In this document: piece after piece, positions 24,558 through 24,767 of the stretch | How the letters are laid out: each line of letters begins with the position of its first letter | Position numbering within the stretch: the stretch's first letter is position 1 | Source of the DNA: a virus | Length of the DNA stretch: 24,767 nucleotides | IMG/VR virus record: IMGVR_UViG_3300026519_000521 | Location: 1 to 24,767 of that record | Strand: one strand, 5' to 3' | Notes under the pieces: generated by a model | The model's input: the letters and a program-made list of their open reading frames with translations, nothing else | Databases searched by the model: none | What the model was told of the DNA's origin: nothing | Program-made: the position numbers and the translations under genes

Positions 24558-24683
24558 ATGTCAGGGCTTAGCCCTGACATCGAAACCGCTAAAATCGCTA
24601 TTTTTTATATGCGCTCACGCCGCGCAGGCTGGCTTACTAAGTTTGTTTTATGTCGTCGCTTAGCTCCTCATCGAAACCGCTAA
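24558..24683. repeat. Palindrome and direct repeats in the terminal intergenic stretch
   Basis: The stretch 24456-24767 has no convincing gene. At 24558-24580 lies a perfect inverted repeat with 11-base arms (ATGTCAGGGCT) and a one-base centre. CATCGAAACCGCTAA occurs twice, at 24578-24592 and 24669-24683. A near-perfect hairpin (GAACCCT.AGCC / GGCTCAGGGTTC) lies at about 24715-24742. The pattern suggests an intergenic repetitive element, possibly a small mobile or REP-like unit; its boundaries cannot be set from one copy. Confidence 0.45.
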
Positions 24684-24761
24684 GTTCAGCTTCGCTTCAC
24701 TAAGCTTGTTTTTGAACCCTAGCCTTTTAGGCTCAGGGTTCTCATTTTTAGTCCTAGCCAT
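24660..24761 (-). other. Short open frame of 33 codons, function unknown, perhaps not a gene
   Basis: The minus strand translates as MARTKNENPEPKRLG..KLSEAKLNLAVSMRS, a basic peptide with a clean ATG and TAA. It lies inside the repeat-rich terminal stretch, and its end is formed by one copy of the CATCGAAACCGCTAA repeat. No ribosome-binding site is evident. It may simply be part of a repeated element. Confidence 0.25.
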
Positions 24762-24767
24762 CACTAA

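Overview
The window looks like a stretch of an AT-rich alphaproteobacterial chromosome carrying part of a prophage. The assignment rests on family content: a DUF2793-type protein and an Rcc01079-type spike base (both related to the head spike of the Rhodobacter gene transfer agent), a PrtD/HlyD type I secretion pair, and a very large calcium-binding RTX protein. I could not fix genus or species. There are no rRNA or tRNA genes and no CRISPR array.

Region 1 (1-13743, all minus strand) is a compact virion structure module of short-tailed phage type. Read in the direction of transcription it encodes a DUF2793 spike/fibre protein, a spike base, a ConA/LamG-like fibre, a small exported protein with a serine-protease-like motif, a CxxC protein, scaffold, major capsid protein, decoration protein, an unknown protein, a head-tail adaptor, a tail nozzle, a GNAT acetyltransferase, a protein with an S74-like tail, two probable internal/ejection proteins, and the start of a glucosaminidase-like muramidase cut by the window edge. 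Genes mostly touch or overlap by 1-8 bases. The capsid and decoration genes are each followed by a hairpin. No portal or terminase gene lies between the fibre genes and the scaffold, where the portal would usually be.

Region 2 (13845-15589, plus strand) diverges from the phage module. It holds a SAM methyltransferase and a GT4 glycosyltransferase, overlapping by 4 bases and probably acting on a surface glycan. They may be host genes at the prophage edge or phage cargo that alters the receptor.

Region 3 (15844-24249) is an envelope/secretion block: a small secreted protein, an M23 (LytM) endopeptidase, the convergent HlyD adaptor and PrtD-like ABC exporter, and, divergent from the exporter, a 1239-residue RTX protein that is its likely substrate. 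The RTX protein is internally duplicated: twice over it has N-terminal beta modules, then GGxGxD repeats, then a secretion-signal-like domain. No outer-membrane TolC-like gene is in the window.

Region 3 is bracketed by two diverged copies of the same protein-coding relic, both on the minus strand (15597-15809 and 24246-24455). They share the peptide pattern FSKxxIKEKLxxPDALGRxNT and differ by in-frame changes. I do not recognise the parent family. The last 500 bases hold no convincing gene but are rich in palindromes and short repeats.
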